Shown one piece after another: positions 25,635-35,174 of a stretch of DNA of 64,000 bases. This stretch comes from Oscillibacter valericigenes Sjm18-20 (GTDB lineage Bacteria; Bacillota; Clostridia; Oscillospirales; Oscillospiraceae). Made by a program: the position numbers and the translations under genes. The DNA lies in NCBI GenBank assembly GCA_000283575.1, contig AP012044.1:124001-188000 (forward strand). Reading direction: 5' to 3'. Numbering within the stretch: position 1 is the first letter of the stretch; each line of letters starts with the position of its first letter. A model generated the notes under the pieces. It saw nothing but the letters and a program-made list of their open reading frames with translations. It was not told the origin of the DNA and ran no database searches.

Positions 25635-28600
25635 TATTGATATGGATTCTTCTTCCATGCGCTATTAATGGACCGCCACACCACGTCTTTTTGCGTCCTT
25701 GAAAGGCCGCTTGCATCCAATGCCGCCCGCGCCTCCGCCTGCGAAATGCTTCCGTTGCCGTTCCCGTCCATCGTTCCACGAATACCCATATAGTCCTCAA
25801 TGGCAATCCCGGCCTTGACAGCAGTCTTTACCTTTTCATAGCTGCTACCGACAAGCATAGCCCCATATTTTTCATGCAGGGCGATGTACTCCGGTGTAGA
25901 AACGCCGAGATCCCTTTGTGCGGTCCTGGCATTGTCAATCCATGCGTCGTTCACCGCGCCGGACGCAACGGTCCCCTTTGCCTGGGCAGCGGCGTACTGG
26001 AATAGCTTTCCAATGTAATCAGCCTTTTCTGCGTCGCTCATAGTCTTGTAATAAGTAGAGCCAACGGCGCCATTTAAGAGCCTGTACCGTTCCTGTCCCA
26101 AAGCCTTTGCAAACTTCACATACTGATCGGCTGTCAAGTCCATCTGCTTTGATTCAGTCCCGTCCCCCTGCTTGATAGAGTATGTAATCGACTTATCCGC
26201 CCGCTGGGGGAAAACATTGGTTTCGCCAATCTCGTCGGAAAGTCGCTGCAATTCCCGTTCCACAGGCCGTACCTTCACGTCGGAGACATAGGCAGGGTTG
26301 AACACATTGTTGAAAATCCGTGTTGCGGCGTCGCCCTGGTCTTCTTCCCTGCCCCATGCGTCGATGTACGGAATCTGGTGGTAGTCCACGCCGGGGATTT
26401 TGTTGGCGACTTTTCCGAAAAGGTACTGTGTATCCGCAGATACGTCGCTATTCTTGTCTACGTAGGTGGTCTCGCGGACTTTATCTCCGGCCCGTTCCAT
26501 CTGACCGAATGCAGTCGGGAAAACCTGCGTGACGTAGTTTGTAAGCGCCGCTGTGGCGATTGAACCGCCTACGCTGCCGCCCCGCTGCTTTGCATAGGCC
26601 GCGTTGTCCAGCACATCATTCAGCCCCTGCAGCATGGTCATTTCCAGCATGGGGTCAGTCATACCCTTGATTGCAGTCGAAGCGGCTTCAAGTCCCAACC
26701 CCGCGTCCTCCAAGCCATGCTGAAGCTGAACGCCCATAAAGAACGGAATCGCTGCCGGTGCCGTCCAATCCAGCGTAATAGACTTCCCGTTTTTCAGTTC
26801 CAGCGCGTAATTCTGATGTCCGGTCAGTTCGTTGAAGTTCTGCTGCTTATCGTCTTCATCGTCTCCGCCGGTCACATACCCGGCCCCCGCCGCGAGAACT
26901 CCCGCGGCCATTAAAGCGGAGCCGGTCAAGCCGGAAGCGATCCGGTCAAGCCCCTGCGTGAGTTTTGCGGTATCCCCCTGCTTTGCTCCACGAATCGTAT
27001 CAACGGCCCCCATAACCGTCCCAACGGGGGAATACTCCGCGCCGCGCATCAGGATATTTGCCGGGGCCTTTTTAAAGGGAAGCACGCCCTCCACGCCGTA
27101 ACCTGCCGCTTTTATGACTGGGTTCTTGTTGTCCCGCAGCCCGTTCAGCTTTGACACCGCCTCGCTGAGTGAGTTGGTGTCGTTGAAGGTATTCCGCAAT
27201 GCCTCCTGTGCCGCGTAGCTTCTGGCCCGGTTCAAAAGTCCGGCGTCGGCCGCAGAAATGGACTTGACACCGTTGGCTTTCAGATATCCGGCAAGGCTCT
27301 GCGTGTAAATAAACTTCTTTGTAAACGTGTCTTCCGCTTCCAGTAAAGCGCTGTTGGTTTCGGACGCTTTGTTGATTATCTTTCCGGCGCCCTTATCACT
27401 GAATGCTTTTTGCTGGGCCTCAATTCCCCCGGCGGTGGCGTTTCCCTCGGTATACTTACTTCCGTGAGAAAGGAAATCCTTTGCGTTGGCCCAATCGGCG
27501 CGGCACTCCTTTGCAAGTTGACTGGCGGGAGATACACCCGTAATGGATTTCGTGCGCTCGTATTTGCCGCCGCTGACCGCACTTGCAATCGCGTCAGCAA
27601 CACCGCCGACGCGGTTTTTTGCCGTAACGGGAACTTGAAAGAGCGTGTTCCCGAGAATATTACGAATGTGTGTCCGGGGATTGCCCAACATGGCGAGATA
27701 TCGAATCGCGTCATACTTCGCTTTGAATGTTCCGGGTGCCTGTTCTGCTACACGCTTGTATATTGTTTCCGCTGCTTTGCTTCGTGCATTGTTGTCCGCA
27801 GCGTTGACAAAAGCGTCCATGTCCTCCGGGTCAATCTCTATGTCCGTATCGTGCTTCTGGTTGAACGAGTCCACCGCTTTTTGAATAGAAAGCAGTTGCC
27901 CTTCCGGGCTGAGCTTGCGGAAAATCGCCTGTGCCTGCATAGCCTGCGCCGCAGTCGTTGAATTGCGGGTATACAGGGACAGCAGTTCAGAGACATTTGC
28001 GGTGTTACCTTCACGCATGGCTTGAATCAACAATTGCTGCCCCAGCGTCGTATTGTCCTTGGAGGCGACATTATTTCCAACACTTGCACGGTATTGTTCC
28101 AGCGCCCCGTCAAAGGTTTTTTCACGGATGGTATTTTGAGCTTTTGCAACGGCTTTTTCATCTGTGATGGTGTCAAAAGCCAGCGTACCATTTGCAATCT
28201 GCCGTTCAATCATGCGCACATCGTCTCCGTCTATGGCCCGTGCCCCCATAACAGTCTTCGCGCTTTCCGGCACATTGCGACCCTCAAAATTGGTCTTTGG
28301 AACGTCTACCACACGGGCAGCGTTGGCCCCGTCGTCGTGGAAGTTTCCGGTCTTGTTTTGCAGCCGGGAGTACGGGTCAAAACCACCTCTTGCACTGCCG
28401 AGGCTGTCCAGTTTCCCTCCATTCGTCCCCGGCATGTCCCAGATCGGCAGTTCTTCACCGGATTTTTCCGGCGCACTTCCCACAATGTCCGCTTTAGCTT
28501 TGATATAGGCGCTGTTCGGCTCCACCGTGTTCCCAAATACCGTGGTGTAGCCCTTTGTCAGCATTTCATCCAGCACAAGCTCCAGCCGCTTTGCAGCCGC

Positions 28601-30967
28601 GTAATTTTCCTGCCCGTGATCGTCAATTAAGGACTGCGCCGCGTCTATGATCTGATTGCGGGAAAGGCCCATATCCATTGCGGAGCGCAAAGAAACGCTG
28701 TCAATAGCGCTCTGAATCGTCCGCTTTCCGTTTACCGTGCGCTCTGTCCGTCGGGGCATAGGGAACTGTGTAGAGATATCAGCGTCAGCCATCAGGCTTT
28801 CAGCCGCTTTTTTATAATATTCATGCAATTCCGGGTGGTCAAACTGAAATGCGTTCACGTCCCGACTCCCGGCAGTCTCAACCGTCCTTTGGTCGATGTG
28901 GTCCGTGGGAATCGGGCTGTACACTTTCCCGTCCGCGTCAATATTCATCCCGTGATCGGCGGCGGTCTCAAACTGCGCATCCGTCAGTTTCCCCTGGTCT
29001 ACCCGCTTTTTACCCGTGACCAAATCCAACAAAAAATCACTCTTGATATTTGCGCCGGGCGGGGATATACTACTCGTAGAAGAACTTTGCGGCGGGACGC
29101 TTCGGGCGTTAATCATGGGGACGGTGCTCTCCGGGGCATCGGGCATTGTGTACCGTGACGTGCGAGTTCTTCCCATTGGAGCTGTTTCCGTTTCACTTGC
29201 GCCGGGTGCTGGACCCGGGTCGGCATTTGAAACTGGGGACAGCTCTATTTTGTTGATGCGGTGTGTACGATAGTTATTCACATTGGGGAATACTTCGACA
29301 TCGAAGGACACCACATAGGGACTCCCTTCAATTCGAACTTCCGTTTCAAAATAATCAAATCGCGTTGTTTGTTTTTGCTTATTACCATGTGGAACATAGG
29401 CACCGCTCCCTAAATAATCTGCGTTTTGTACAATTGTCGGAAGAATATCCAGCACCGCCAATTTTTCAGGGGATAAATTCTTGTCGTTAATTACTTTTCC
29501 GGGAGTGTCCGAACCAATATCAACAAGATAGGGCTTCCCCTCATAGACCATTCCTGCGACGGGAACACCCGTCGTCCGCCTGAAGGTCATATTATACAAT
29601 TTTTTTAGGTTAGCTTTAAATCCTTTATCACCAGCGGCAAGTGACGCAATTTTCGCGTCTTTCATCTTGGCCACAGCGTCATTGACACTTTCTGCCGCAA
29701 CGTCAGGCACCATCCTATTTTGCATCTGCTGCTGAACAGGCGTATTCCCTTGATAGGGGTTATAAATGGTTGTCGCCTTACCGACTTTTACTGGACCTGC
29801 CGCCCCTTCTTCGGGGGCGGTTGCTTTTTTTCCGGCAAGCGAATCTATAAATATTTGTGTAACGGCATCATTGGGCGCGTTCTGCGCCGTCTGCGCCGCA
29901 GAGGTCAAATGACCCGCCTGTCCTCTCTGCGCCGCTTCTGCGGTCTTCTGAGCGGCAACTTCCACCCCAGACCCGCCAAGGCCGAGAATACCGCCGACAA
30001 TGGCGTCCTCCAGCATCTGTCCCGCATCCCAGTTAGGCGTTTGATTCAGCGTGGCAGCTCTCAAAATCGGTTCCAGAACATCCCCGGCGGCGGACTGTGC
30101 CAGTTTCCCCGTTGCTTTTGCGAGCGCCTTATCCAACACACCCTCGCCAAAAAACTTTTTGAACGGGGCAGCCACGTTGAACATCTTTTCTGTCCCTACC
30201 TGAATGGCGGCATTTCCTGCACCATAGGCCAGCTGTTGGCCGAAAGACGCGCCGCTTTGCCGTGCCTCCTGCGTACCGCCACCGAAAGACCGCAAAGCCA
30301 TAGGAATTAGGGCGCTGCCGCCGGTAATTGCCGCAAGCCCCATATCCGCCGCCATCTGCGTTCCGGCCACGCCGACGTCCACAGCAAGGCGACCGGCTTT
30401 TCCCATGCCAGCTTTTGCGTTTTCAATATCCTGCGCCCCGGAGGAAGTCAAAGTATCCGCTTTGTCATAGATTTTTTGTGCTGCATTCCGGCTCAAACTC
30501 TCCTGAAAAGCCGTATTCTGCTGCATACCTGTTAAACGCCGCTGATTCTGAGAAATCATCAGTTCCAGCCTTTTCCGTTCGGTATCGTTTGCGGCGGCGG
30601 AAAGCATTTCCTGATACCGGGCAATGTTGGCCTGCGCGTTGCGGTTGGCCTCGGCGTTTTGGGCATTGGAGATCCGTGTATTTATCTTGCCAAGTCCCTC
30701 TAGCGCGGTTCCTGCGGTGTTGATGGTGGAACCTGCATAGGTTTTCAAAGCGCCCGACATAACCCCCGGTTCCGGCTTTGCTGCGGCGGGGTCAAAATTA
30801 GGCGTGTTCTGGTCGTTGTACCAGAAGGTTTTTTGCGCGGTGGAAGCCCCCCCGCGGGGATCGCTCTTTTGCATTTCCTTTTGAATGGAGGCGGTCTTTT
30901 CCTTTGCGGTTTTCGTGTCAAACGAATACGACTCCCCGCTATTAAATTTAAGGTTCAGCTTTGCCAT
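25634..30967 (-). CDS. Giant polyvalent ejection-type virion protein (1777 residues)
   Basis: Residues 1-190 are polar with helical, Gln/Asn-rich repeats; 190-330 hold Gly/Ala-rich hydrophobic segments like those of pore-forming ejection proteins. Residues about 435-580 (from KVGKATTIYNP to HRINKIELSPV) resemble the Barnase-EndoU-like nuclease domain of phage polyvalent proteins. Near 1090 is YLAMLGNPRTHIRNILGN, a motif I know from polyvalent proteins of the LPD38 type. The last 50 residues hold an EF-hand loop, DGNGNGSISQAE. The order after the lysis genes and the size fit a protein injected with the DNA. Domain names are from memory; no search was run. Confidence 0.65.
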   Translation of the reverse strand: MAKLNLKFNSGESYSFDTKTAKEKTASIQKEMQKSDPRGGASTAQKTFWYNDQNTPNFDPAAAKPEPGVMSGALKTYAGSTINTAGTALEGLGKINTRISNAQNAEANRNAQANIARYQEMLSAAANDTERKRLELMISQNQRRLTGMQQNTAFQESLSRNAAQKIYDKADTLTSSGAQDIENAKAGMGKAGRLAVDVGVAGTQMAADMGLAAITGGSALIPMALRSFGGGTQEARQSGASFGQQLAYGAGNAAIQVGTEKMFNVAAPFKKFFGEGVLDKALAKATGKLAQSAAGDVLEPILRAATLNQTPNWDAGQMLEDAIVGGILGLGGSGVEVAAQKTAEAAQRGQAGHLTSAAQTAQNAPNDAVTQIFIDSLAGKKATAPEEGAAGPVKVGKATTIYNPYQGNTPVQQQMQNRMVPDVAAESVNDAVAKMKDAKIASLAAGDKGFKANLKKLYNMTFRRTTGVPVAGMVYEGKPYLVDIGSDTPGKVINDKNLSPEKLAVLDILPTIVQNADYLGSGAYVPHGNKQKQTTRFDYFETEVRIEGSPYVVSFDVEVFPNVNNYRTHRINKIELSPVSNADPGPAPGASETETAPMGRTRTSRYTMPDAPESTVPMINARSVPPQSSSTSSISPPGANIKSDFLLDLVTGKKRVDQGKLTDAQFETAADHGMNIDADGKVYSPIPTDHIDQRTVETAGSRDVNAFQFDHPELHEYYKKAAESLMADADISTQFPMPRRTERTVNGKRTIQSAIDSVSLRSAMDMGLSRNQIIDAAQSLIDDHGQENYAAAKRLELVLDEMLTKGYTTVFGNTVEPNSAYIKAKADIVGSAPEKSGEELPIWDMPGTNGGKLDSLGSARGGFDPYSRLQNKTGNFHDDGANAARVVDVPKTNFEGRNVPESAKTVMGARAIDGDDVRMIERQIANGTLAFDTITDEKAVAKAQNTIREKTFDGALEQYRASVGNNVASKDNTTLGQQLLIQAMREGNTANVSELLSLYTRNSTTAAQAMQAQAIFRKLSPEGQLLSIQKAVDSFNQKHDTDIEIDPEDMDAFVNAADNNARSKAAETIYKRVAEQAPGTFKAKYDAIRYLAMLGNPRTHIRNILGNTLFQVPVTAKNRVGGVADAIASAVSGGKYERTKSITGVSPASQLAKECRADWANAKDFLSHGSKYTEGNATAGGIEAQQKAFSDKGAGKIINKASETNSALLEAEDTFTKKFIYTQSLAGYLKANGVKSISAADAGLLNRARSYAAQEALRNTFNDTNSLSEAVSKLNGLRDNKNPVIKAAGYGVEGVLPFKKAPANILMRGAEYSPVGTVMGAVDTIRGAKQGDTAKLTQGLDRIASGLTGSALMAAGVLAAGAGYVTGGDDEDDKQQNFNELTGHQNYALELKNGKSITLDWTAPAAIPFFMGVQLQHGLEDAGLGLEAASTAIKGMTDPMLEMTMLQGLNDVLDNAAYAKQRGGSVGGSIATAALTNYVTQVFPTAFGQMERAGDKVRETTYVDKNSDVSADTQYLFGKVANKIPGVDYHQIPYIDAWGREEDQGDAATRIFNNVFNPAYVSDVKVRPVERELQRLSDEIGETNVFPQRADKSITYSIKQGDGTESKQMDLTADQYVKFAKALGQERYRLLNGAVGSTYYKTMSDAEKADYIGKLFQYAAAQAKGTVASGAVNDAWIDNARTAQRDLGVSTPEYIALHEKYGAMLVGSSYEKVKTAVKAGIAIEDYMGIRGTMDGNGNGSISQAEARAALDASGLSRTQKDVVWRSINSAWKKNPYQ

Positions 30968-30978
30968 TTGGCCCTCCC

Positions 30979-32313
30979 CTAAAACGAAATGCCAATTTCA
31001 GCACAGTATTTTCTAAGATTTTTCTGCTGTTCGGCATTTAAGGCATCCCAATTTGCCGCGATATAAGACGCCGCGCTGTCCTTTTTGCCTGCCGCCGTGT
31101 ATACTGCAATAGTTCGCAGCAAACCGTTGTAGTTTGCGACCCCCATTCCCCCTGTGGCTTCTCCGGTATTCAGCTTATAATTGTACCAAGCCTCGTCAGC
31201 ACCCAAATGCCCCGCAGCATTGGACGAATTAGACCCCCACGCCCCATCTGCCGGGACGCCGTAATAATTTTGCAATGTCCTGATCTGCGCAGACGTGAGG
31301 TTGCCATTGTCGTATGTAGCTGCGGGGCTGCTGTTCCCACCGCTCCCACTTCTTTTCACACTGGACCTTTTCACGGTTCCGGTGGACTGCCCTTGCAGCG
31401 CCGACAGCTTCATAGAAAGCGCGTCAGCGGAGGAAATGCCCGCCGCAGCCAGCGTCGAAGAATCCGGCATGACGCCCATACTAAGCATCGTTTTGGCCAG
31501 ATTGTTCGCGTAGCTCTGCGCGTCGCTGGTCTTGTTATAATCAAACTCCTGCTGCCACTGGTTCTGACTGTCAGCGTACTGCTGCAACTGCGTTTCATAC
31601 TGCTTTTCCCAATTGGATTGCTCCTGTGCCGCTGCCTGCGCCGCCGTCTGAGCGTTGGCCTGTCTCACATACTCCTGATAGAGCGCCTGCGCAAGCTGGC
31701 TGTTTCCGCTGGCCTGCGCCTGATTTACTGCGGATTCGTATTGAGCTTTCAGCTTCTGAGCCACCAATGCGTTTTCGCTCAGCGCGTCCGCCTCGCTGGT
31801 GCTGATTGTCGAGAGATTCTTTTGCAGCGCCGCCGAATTGGCAAGCGCCGCCTGCCCGGATGTACCGGTATTCAGCCCACGGGACGCCGCATACTCGTTG
31901 AAGGACTGCTTTGCAATCTCGTTTTGTGCCGCCGCATCATTCCGCGCAGAATAGTAGGTCTGCGGGATTTTATTTGCCTGTGCCGACAAATCGGCGGCGT
32001 TTTGATCGTATGCGCTTTTCAAAGCTGCCAGCTGAGAGGCCGTCTGTGCGGCATACATGCCTTTTAAATACTGCGAATAATCGTCAGCCGCAGAAGACCC
32101 GCTGGAATACTGCGTGCTGCTTGCGGAAGAACCGCCGCCGCTCCCGGAACTTCCGCCGCCATAAGTCACGCCGTCCACAACATATCCGCCGTCAGACGTT
32201 TTTGTGCCGCTCTTTGCATAGCCGTCAGCGTCATAAGAAACCGAGTAATTGCCCTGCTGAACGGTCTGCCCCGCTTTTGATGTATCGCGGGACATATCAG
32301 GTCCTCTTGCCAT
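30979..32313 (-). CDS. Second ejection-type / internal virion protein
   Basis: 444 residues from ATG 32313 behind GAGAGGTGG. A Ser-Gly-rich N-terminal region (about 50-80) is followed by a long Ala/Gln-rich helical segment (80-290) suited to coiled coils, a basic Ser-Gly linker, and a C-terminal part where AQIRTLQNYYGVPADGAWGS looks like a peptidoglycan-binding-type helix repeat. It lies directly before the 1777-residue gene with 11 bases between them. In podoviruses such gene pairs form the channel through the cell envelope. No catalytic motif was seen. Confidence 0.55.
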   Translation of the reverse strand: MARGPDMSRDTSKAGQTVQQGNYSVSYDADGYAKSGTKTSDGGYVVDGVTYGGGSSGSGGGSSASSTQYSSGSSAADDYSQYLKGMYAAQTASQLAALKSAYDQNAADLSAQANKIPQTYYSARNDAAAQNEIAKQSFNEYAASRGLNTGTSGQAALANSAALQKNLSTISTSEADALSENALVAQKLKAQYESAVNQAQASGNSQLAQALYQEYVRQANAQTAAQAAAQEQSNWEKQYETQLQQYADSQNQWQQEFDYNKTSDAQSYANNLAKTMLSMGVMPDSSTLAAAGISSADALSMKLSALQGQSTGTVKRSSVKRSGSGGNSSPAATYDNGNLTSAQIRTLQNYYGVPADGAWGSNSSNAAGHLGADEAWYNYKLNTGEATGGMGVANYNGLLRTIAVYTAAGKKDSAASYIAANWDALNAEQQKNLRKYCAEIGISF

Positions 32314-32370
32314 GGTATCCACCTCTCTTTTAAAATAAGGGCAGGGCTGCGCCCCGCCCTGTGTTTTGGC

Positions 32371-32841
32371 TCACACGTTGTACCAGGGCCGATATGCCCC
32401 GGTGATGTTGGCATATGCCCGGTTGCGCTCCATGACCCACCCACCGTTGGCCTGAGACGCAAGAGACGTGTTGCCCTCATAGGTCACAACACAACCGCTC
32501 TTGACCGCTTTCACGATGCCGACGTGTTCGGTCACGTTCTTGTCCTTTCCCCAATGCATGAACAGGATGTCGCCCGGTTTAAAGCCGCTCGTCACCCACT
32601 GGCCATGCTGCTTTGCGTAAGTTGCAAGGGTGGTACAACTGGCCGTCTTCACCGGCAAAGGCAGATTGGCTCGGGCAAATACCCACTGCACCCATGTCAT
32701 ACACCAAGCGTAGTTGCAGCCGGTCTTGCCGTAGTACCAGTCGTTATACTTGACCTTGTTGCTCCCGGCAGGCCACTCGATCACGCCCAGCTGAGACTCC
32801 GCCCATTTAAGGACGTTTGCCCGCTTTTCATCATTTGTCAC
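32371..32841 (-). CDS. CHAP domain endolysin
   Basis: 156 residues from GTG 32841. The start overlaps the holin stop and has GAAGGGG upstream. A single CHAP (NlpC/P60-like) domain with Cys in NYAWCMTWVQWV, His in TEHVGIVKAV and a third residue in VTYEGNTS. Also GFKPGDILFMHWG, typical of the fold. It should cut peptidoglycan cross-bridges or the amide bond at the end of infection, after the holin opens the membrane. No separate cell-wall-binding domain is present. Confidence 0.9.
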   Translation of the reverse strand: MTNDEKRANVLKWAESQLGVIEWPAGSNKVKYNDWYYGKTGCNYAWCMTWVQWVFARANLPLPVKTASCTTLATYAKQHGQWVTSGFKPGDILFMHWGKDKNVTEHVGIVKAVKSGCVVTYEGNTSLASQANGGWVMERNRAYANITGAYRPWYNV

Positions 32842-33328
32842 CTTGGCCGTCCCCTTCCTCCGATCCGGTCAGCTTGTCCCCTGCGCTGTCCACCGCCTTT
32901 TTCCCGGCTTCCAGCGCGGATACCAGCCACTCAGGCACCGGCGCACCGAACGTCACGGCGTGTTCCGCAAGACTGCCCAGCTCCCCGATGATGTACCAAA
33001 CAATTACCAGCGGTGCCAGCAGCACCGTGTACTGAAACGGAAGCGTGATACCGGGAAAGTTGGCCACGATCAGGCCAATCAGCCAGTCCGCCACCAGCGC
33101 AACGATCACGATCACCACTTCGCCGCCCTTGTGCCACGCACCGGCCCGCAGCTTTTCGCTGCTCCATTTCCCCTGTTTCGCCGCCGCAGCGCTGCCGACC
33201 AGCCAGTCCAGCAGCATCATGCCCACCCAAACCAGAACCAGCCAGCCGAACCACCCCCAGAACGCCGTCAGCGCCGCCAGAATTGCGGTAATTCCCGCTT
33301 TCACATTGGTCAAAGCATTGCTGTTCAT
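32831..33328 (-). CDS. Phage holin (toxin secretion / phage lysis holin family)
   Basis: 165 residues with three to four hydrophobic segments: about 8-45 (ILAALTAFWGWFGWLVLVWVG), 70-95 and 100-125. The DWLVGSAAAAKQGKWSSEKLRAGAWHKGGE loop between them is the hallmark of the PF05105 holin family. The C-terminus is charged and cytosolic. It overlaps the endolysin gene, as lysis pairs often do. Confidence 0.88.
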   Translation of the reverse strand: MNSNALTNVKAGITAILAALTAFWGWFGWLVLVWVGMMLLDWLVGSAAAAKQGKWSSEKLRAGAWHKGGEVVIVIVALVADWLIGLIVANFPGITLPFQYTVLLAPLVIVWYIIGELGSLAEHAVTFGAPVPEWLVSALEAGKKAVDSAGDKLTGSEEGDGQGDK

Positions 33329-33370
33329 AATCGTTTTCCTTTCTTGTGTACCCGTTACCAGCGGGTTATT

Positions 33371-33940
33371 TTATTTCCACCTGTAATGCGGTCTCTCGCC
33401 GCCCCGGACGGCGTACCGCATCCAGTCCAGCAGCACGATCACCGGCCCGGAAATCAGGCACCACAGGGCCGCAAACTGCGGGCAAACCTGCCCCAGCACA
33501 TTGCCGGACAGGTGGGAGTAGTCCCACACACCCCAGCCCAGCCACAGATTGAGGACGCACCCGGCCACGAACTCCGCCGCCGTGATGGCAAGGCCGCACA
33601 AAAGCGCTTGTGTCCAAATCGGACACCGCCACGGCAGCTCCGCGCCCATGCGTTCCATGAGGATACCCAGCAGCAGCGCCAATACCAGCATGGTCCAGCT
33701 GATGCCCTCGGGGTGGCCATGCGCAGTCTTCCATGCAACCTCGATCAAAAAGTATGTAACCCCGATGAAGCAGCCCAGCAGCCCGCTTAAAATCATGTCC
33801 CCGGCCTTACGCTCGTCGCCGCAAGCTGCGCATCCCTCGCCCCGGCCTGCGGCCATGGCTCGCTCACTCCGCTGCGCCTCCTCTTTCAACCGAAACCCGC
33901 TGCGCTGGGCTTTCGGTTGAGTAAGACGAAAATTACGCAT
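33371..33940 (-). CDS. Phage membrane protein, CmpB-like
   Basis: 189 residues from ATG 33940, with AGGAGG six bases upstream; it overlaps the preceding gene by 8 bases. A basic N-terminal tail of about 50 residues precedes four hydrophobic helices. CFIGVTYFLIEVAWK at the first helix and LGWGVWDYSHLSGNVLGQ before the last match the pattern of the CmpB putative membrane family (PF06541), often seen in clostridial phages near the lysis genes. Its role is not known; an accessory lysis or envelope protein is possible. Confidence 0.6.
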   Translation of the reverse strand: MRNFRLTQPKAQRSGFRLKEEAQRSERAMAAGRGEGCAACGDERKAGDMILSGLLGCFIGVTYFLIEVAWKTAHGHPEGISWTMLVLALLLGILMERMGAELPWRCPIWTQALLCGLAITAAEFVAGCVLNLWLGWGVWDYSHLSGNVLGQVCPQFAALWCLISGPVIVLLDWMRYAVRGGERPHYRWK

Positions 33941-34619
33941 TTTTACCTCCTGCCGCCGCAATAATCGTTTCCATGTGCTTCTTGAGATCGTCCGGCAGCT
34001 CTGCGCCGTAGGTGATGGCCTCCACGTCGACAACAGTCTCGCAACGCTTGACCCATACCCGGACGTGGTTGCAATAGGTTTGGTGATACAGGACGTGTGC
34101 GGTCGCCGCCTTTGCCATGATGGCGATGTCCGCCGCCGTGTAGATTTCGCACAGCGCCCCGTCCAGATGATAGGCGTAGCCCGTGCCACCCGCTTTGATC
34201 GCCTCCTGCGCCGTGGATAGGTTGATCTGGTCGGGGATGGACAGAGAGATATGCCCCGCCGTGCCGTCGGAGAGCGTCACGCCGCATCCGGCGGTGATAG
34301 CCGCGTCACAGGCGGCGTTGACCTCCGCCAGCTTCCATGCTTGTATATCCGAAAGCAAAGGCTCTACCGGCTCCACTGGTTCTGGCGTCTCCGGCTCCGC
34401 CGGGGCCGTGTTGCTGAGAATAATGGTGTTTCCTTCGATACGCGGATACTTCCAATCCGCCACAATATCCGTCCTGATGCACACGCCGTCGTCGGCGTAT
34501 AGATTGACCGATACCCCCAGTTCCACCGGGGCCTCCTCCAATGTGTAGCGCACCTCGACGATGCCCAGCGCCGTCGAGGTAACGGTATAGTGCTTGGTGA
34601 TTTTGGTTGTGATGTACAT
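33933..34619 (-). CDS. Tail-associated protein with DUF4376-like domain
   Basis: 228 residues from ATG 34619 with GAGGAG nine bases upstream; a TTG three codons earlier overlaps the best spacing less well. The N-terminal 75 residues look beta-rich, a Glu-Pro linker follows (ETPEPVEPVEPLL), and the C-terminal part from KLAEVNAACDAAI to HVRVWVKRC follows the DUF4376 pattern of phage tail proteins. It lies in the tail appendage block between the fibre-like genes and the lysis genes. Function unproven. Confidence 0.6.
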   Translation of the reverse strand: MYITTKITKHYTVTSTALGIVEVRYTLEEAPVELGVSVNLYADDGVCIRTDIVADWKYPRIEGNTIILSNTAPAEPETPEPVEPVEPLLSDIQAWKLAEVNAACDAAITAGCGVTLSDGTAGHISLSIPDQINLSTAQEAIKAGGTGYAYHLDGALCEIYTAADIAIMAKAATAHVLYHQTYCNHVRVWVKRCETVVDVEAITYGAELPDDLKKHMETIIAAAGGKNA

Positions 34620-34703
34620 AGGTATCAACTCCTCATAGGTAAAATTGCCATATAGGAAATCTTTTCCGGCTCTACCGAATAGGCGATAATCTTACTCAGT
34701 TAC

Positions 34704-35174
34704 TCACCACGCATAACCGCGAAACGGCATTCCTATTGGAAAATACAAACCGCCGTTAGATTGAATGTGAATATTACCCGTAGCCGAATTAAAGGTAAAT
34801 ATGGTATACGGTTCATAGGGAACAGCATCGGTAAATCTTATTTGTGTTCCGCTAACTTCAGAGTATAAAGCGTGTACTGTTGTACCATTAATATACAAGC
34901 CAGTTATGCCAGAACCATAAAAAGAAAGATAATGGTTATATATGCTGTACGGCGCGGCCAAAACAACAAAGTTAGTTTTGCCTATAAAGTCAGAGAAAGT
35001 CAAGTCGTTCTGAGTGGTACAAACGATTTCTTGAATTGCGATATGCTTTGCTGTGCTTGCGCCTAACAACTTTACGCCGTCTACATATGCGGTTTTATCG
35101 GGTAGAATATCCGCCGCCGTCGCGGTTGCGTCGCTGGTATCCAGCCCTCGCCTGAGAATCATCACCTTGCCCAT
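34704..35174 (-). CDS. Small tail appendage protein
   Basis: 156 residues from ATG 35174, which overlaps the previous stop as TAATG and has GGAGGTGA upstream. It begins MGKVMILRRGLDTSDATATAADIL, a pattern often found at the N-terminus of phage fibre or receptor-binding proteins, and the rest is beta-rich with many Tyr, Phe and Asn residues. It probably forms part of the host-binding apparatus with the 275-residue protein encoded upstream. No catalytic motif. Confidence 0.5.
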   Translation of the reverse strand: MGKVMILRRGLDTSDATATAADILPDKTAYVDGVKLLGASTAKHIAIQEIVCTTQNDLTFSDFIGKTNFVVLAAPYSIYNHYLSFYGSGITGLYINGTTVHALYSEVSGTQIRFTDAVPYEPYTIFTFNSATGNIHIQSNGGLYFPIGMPFRGYAW

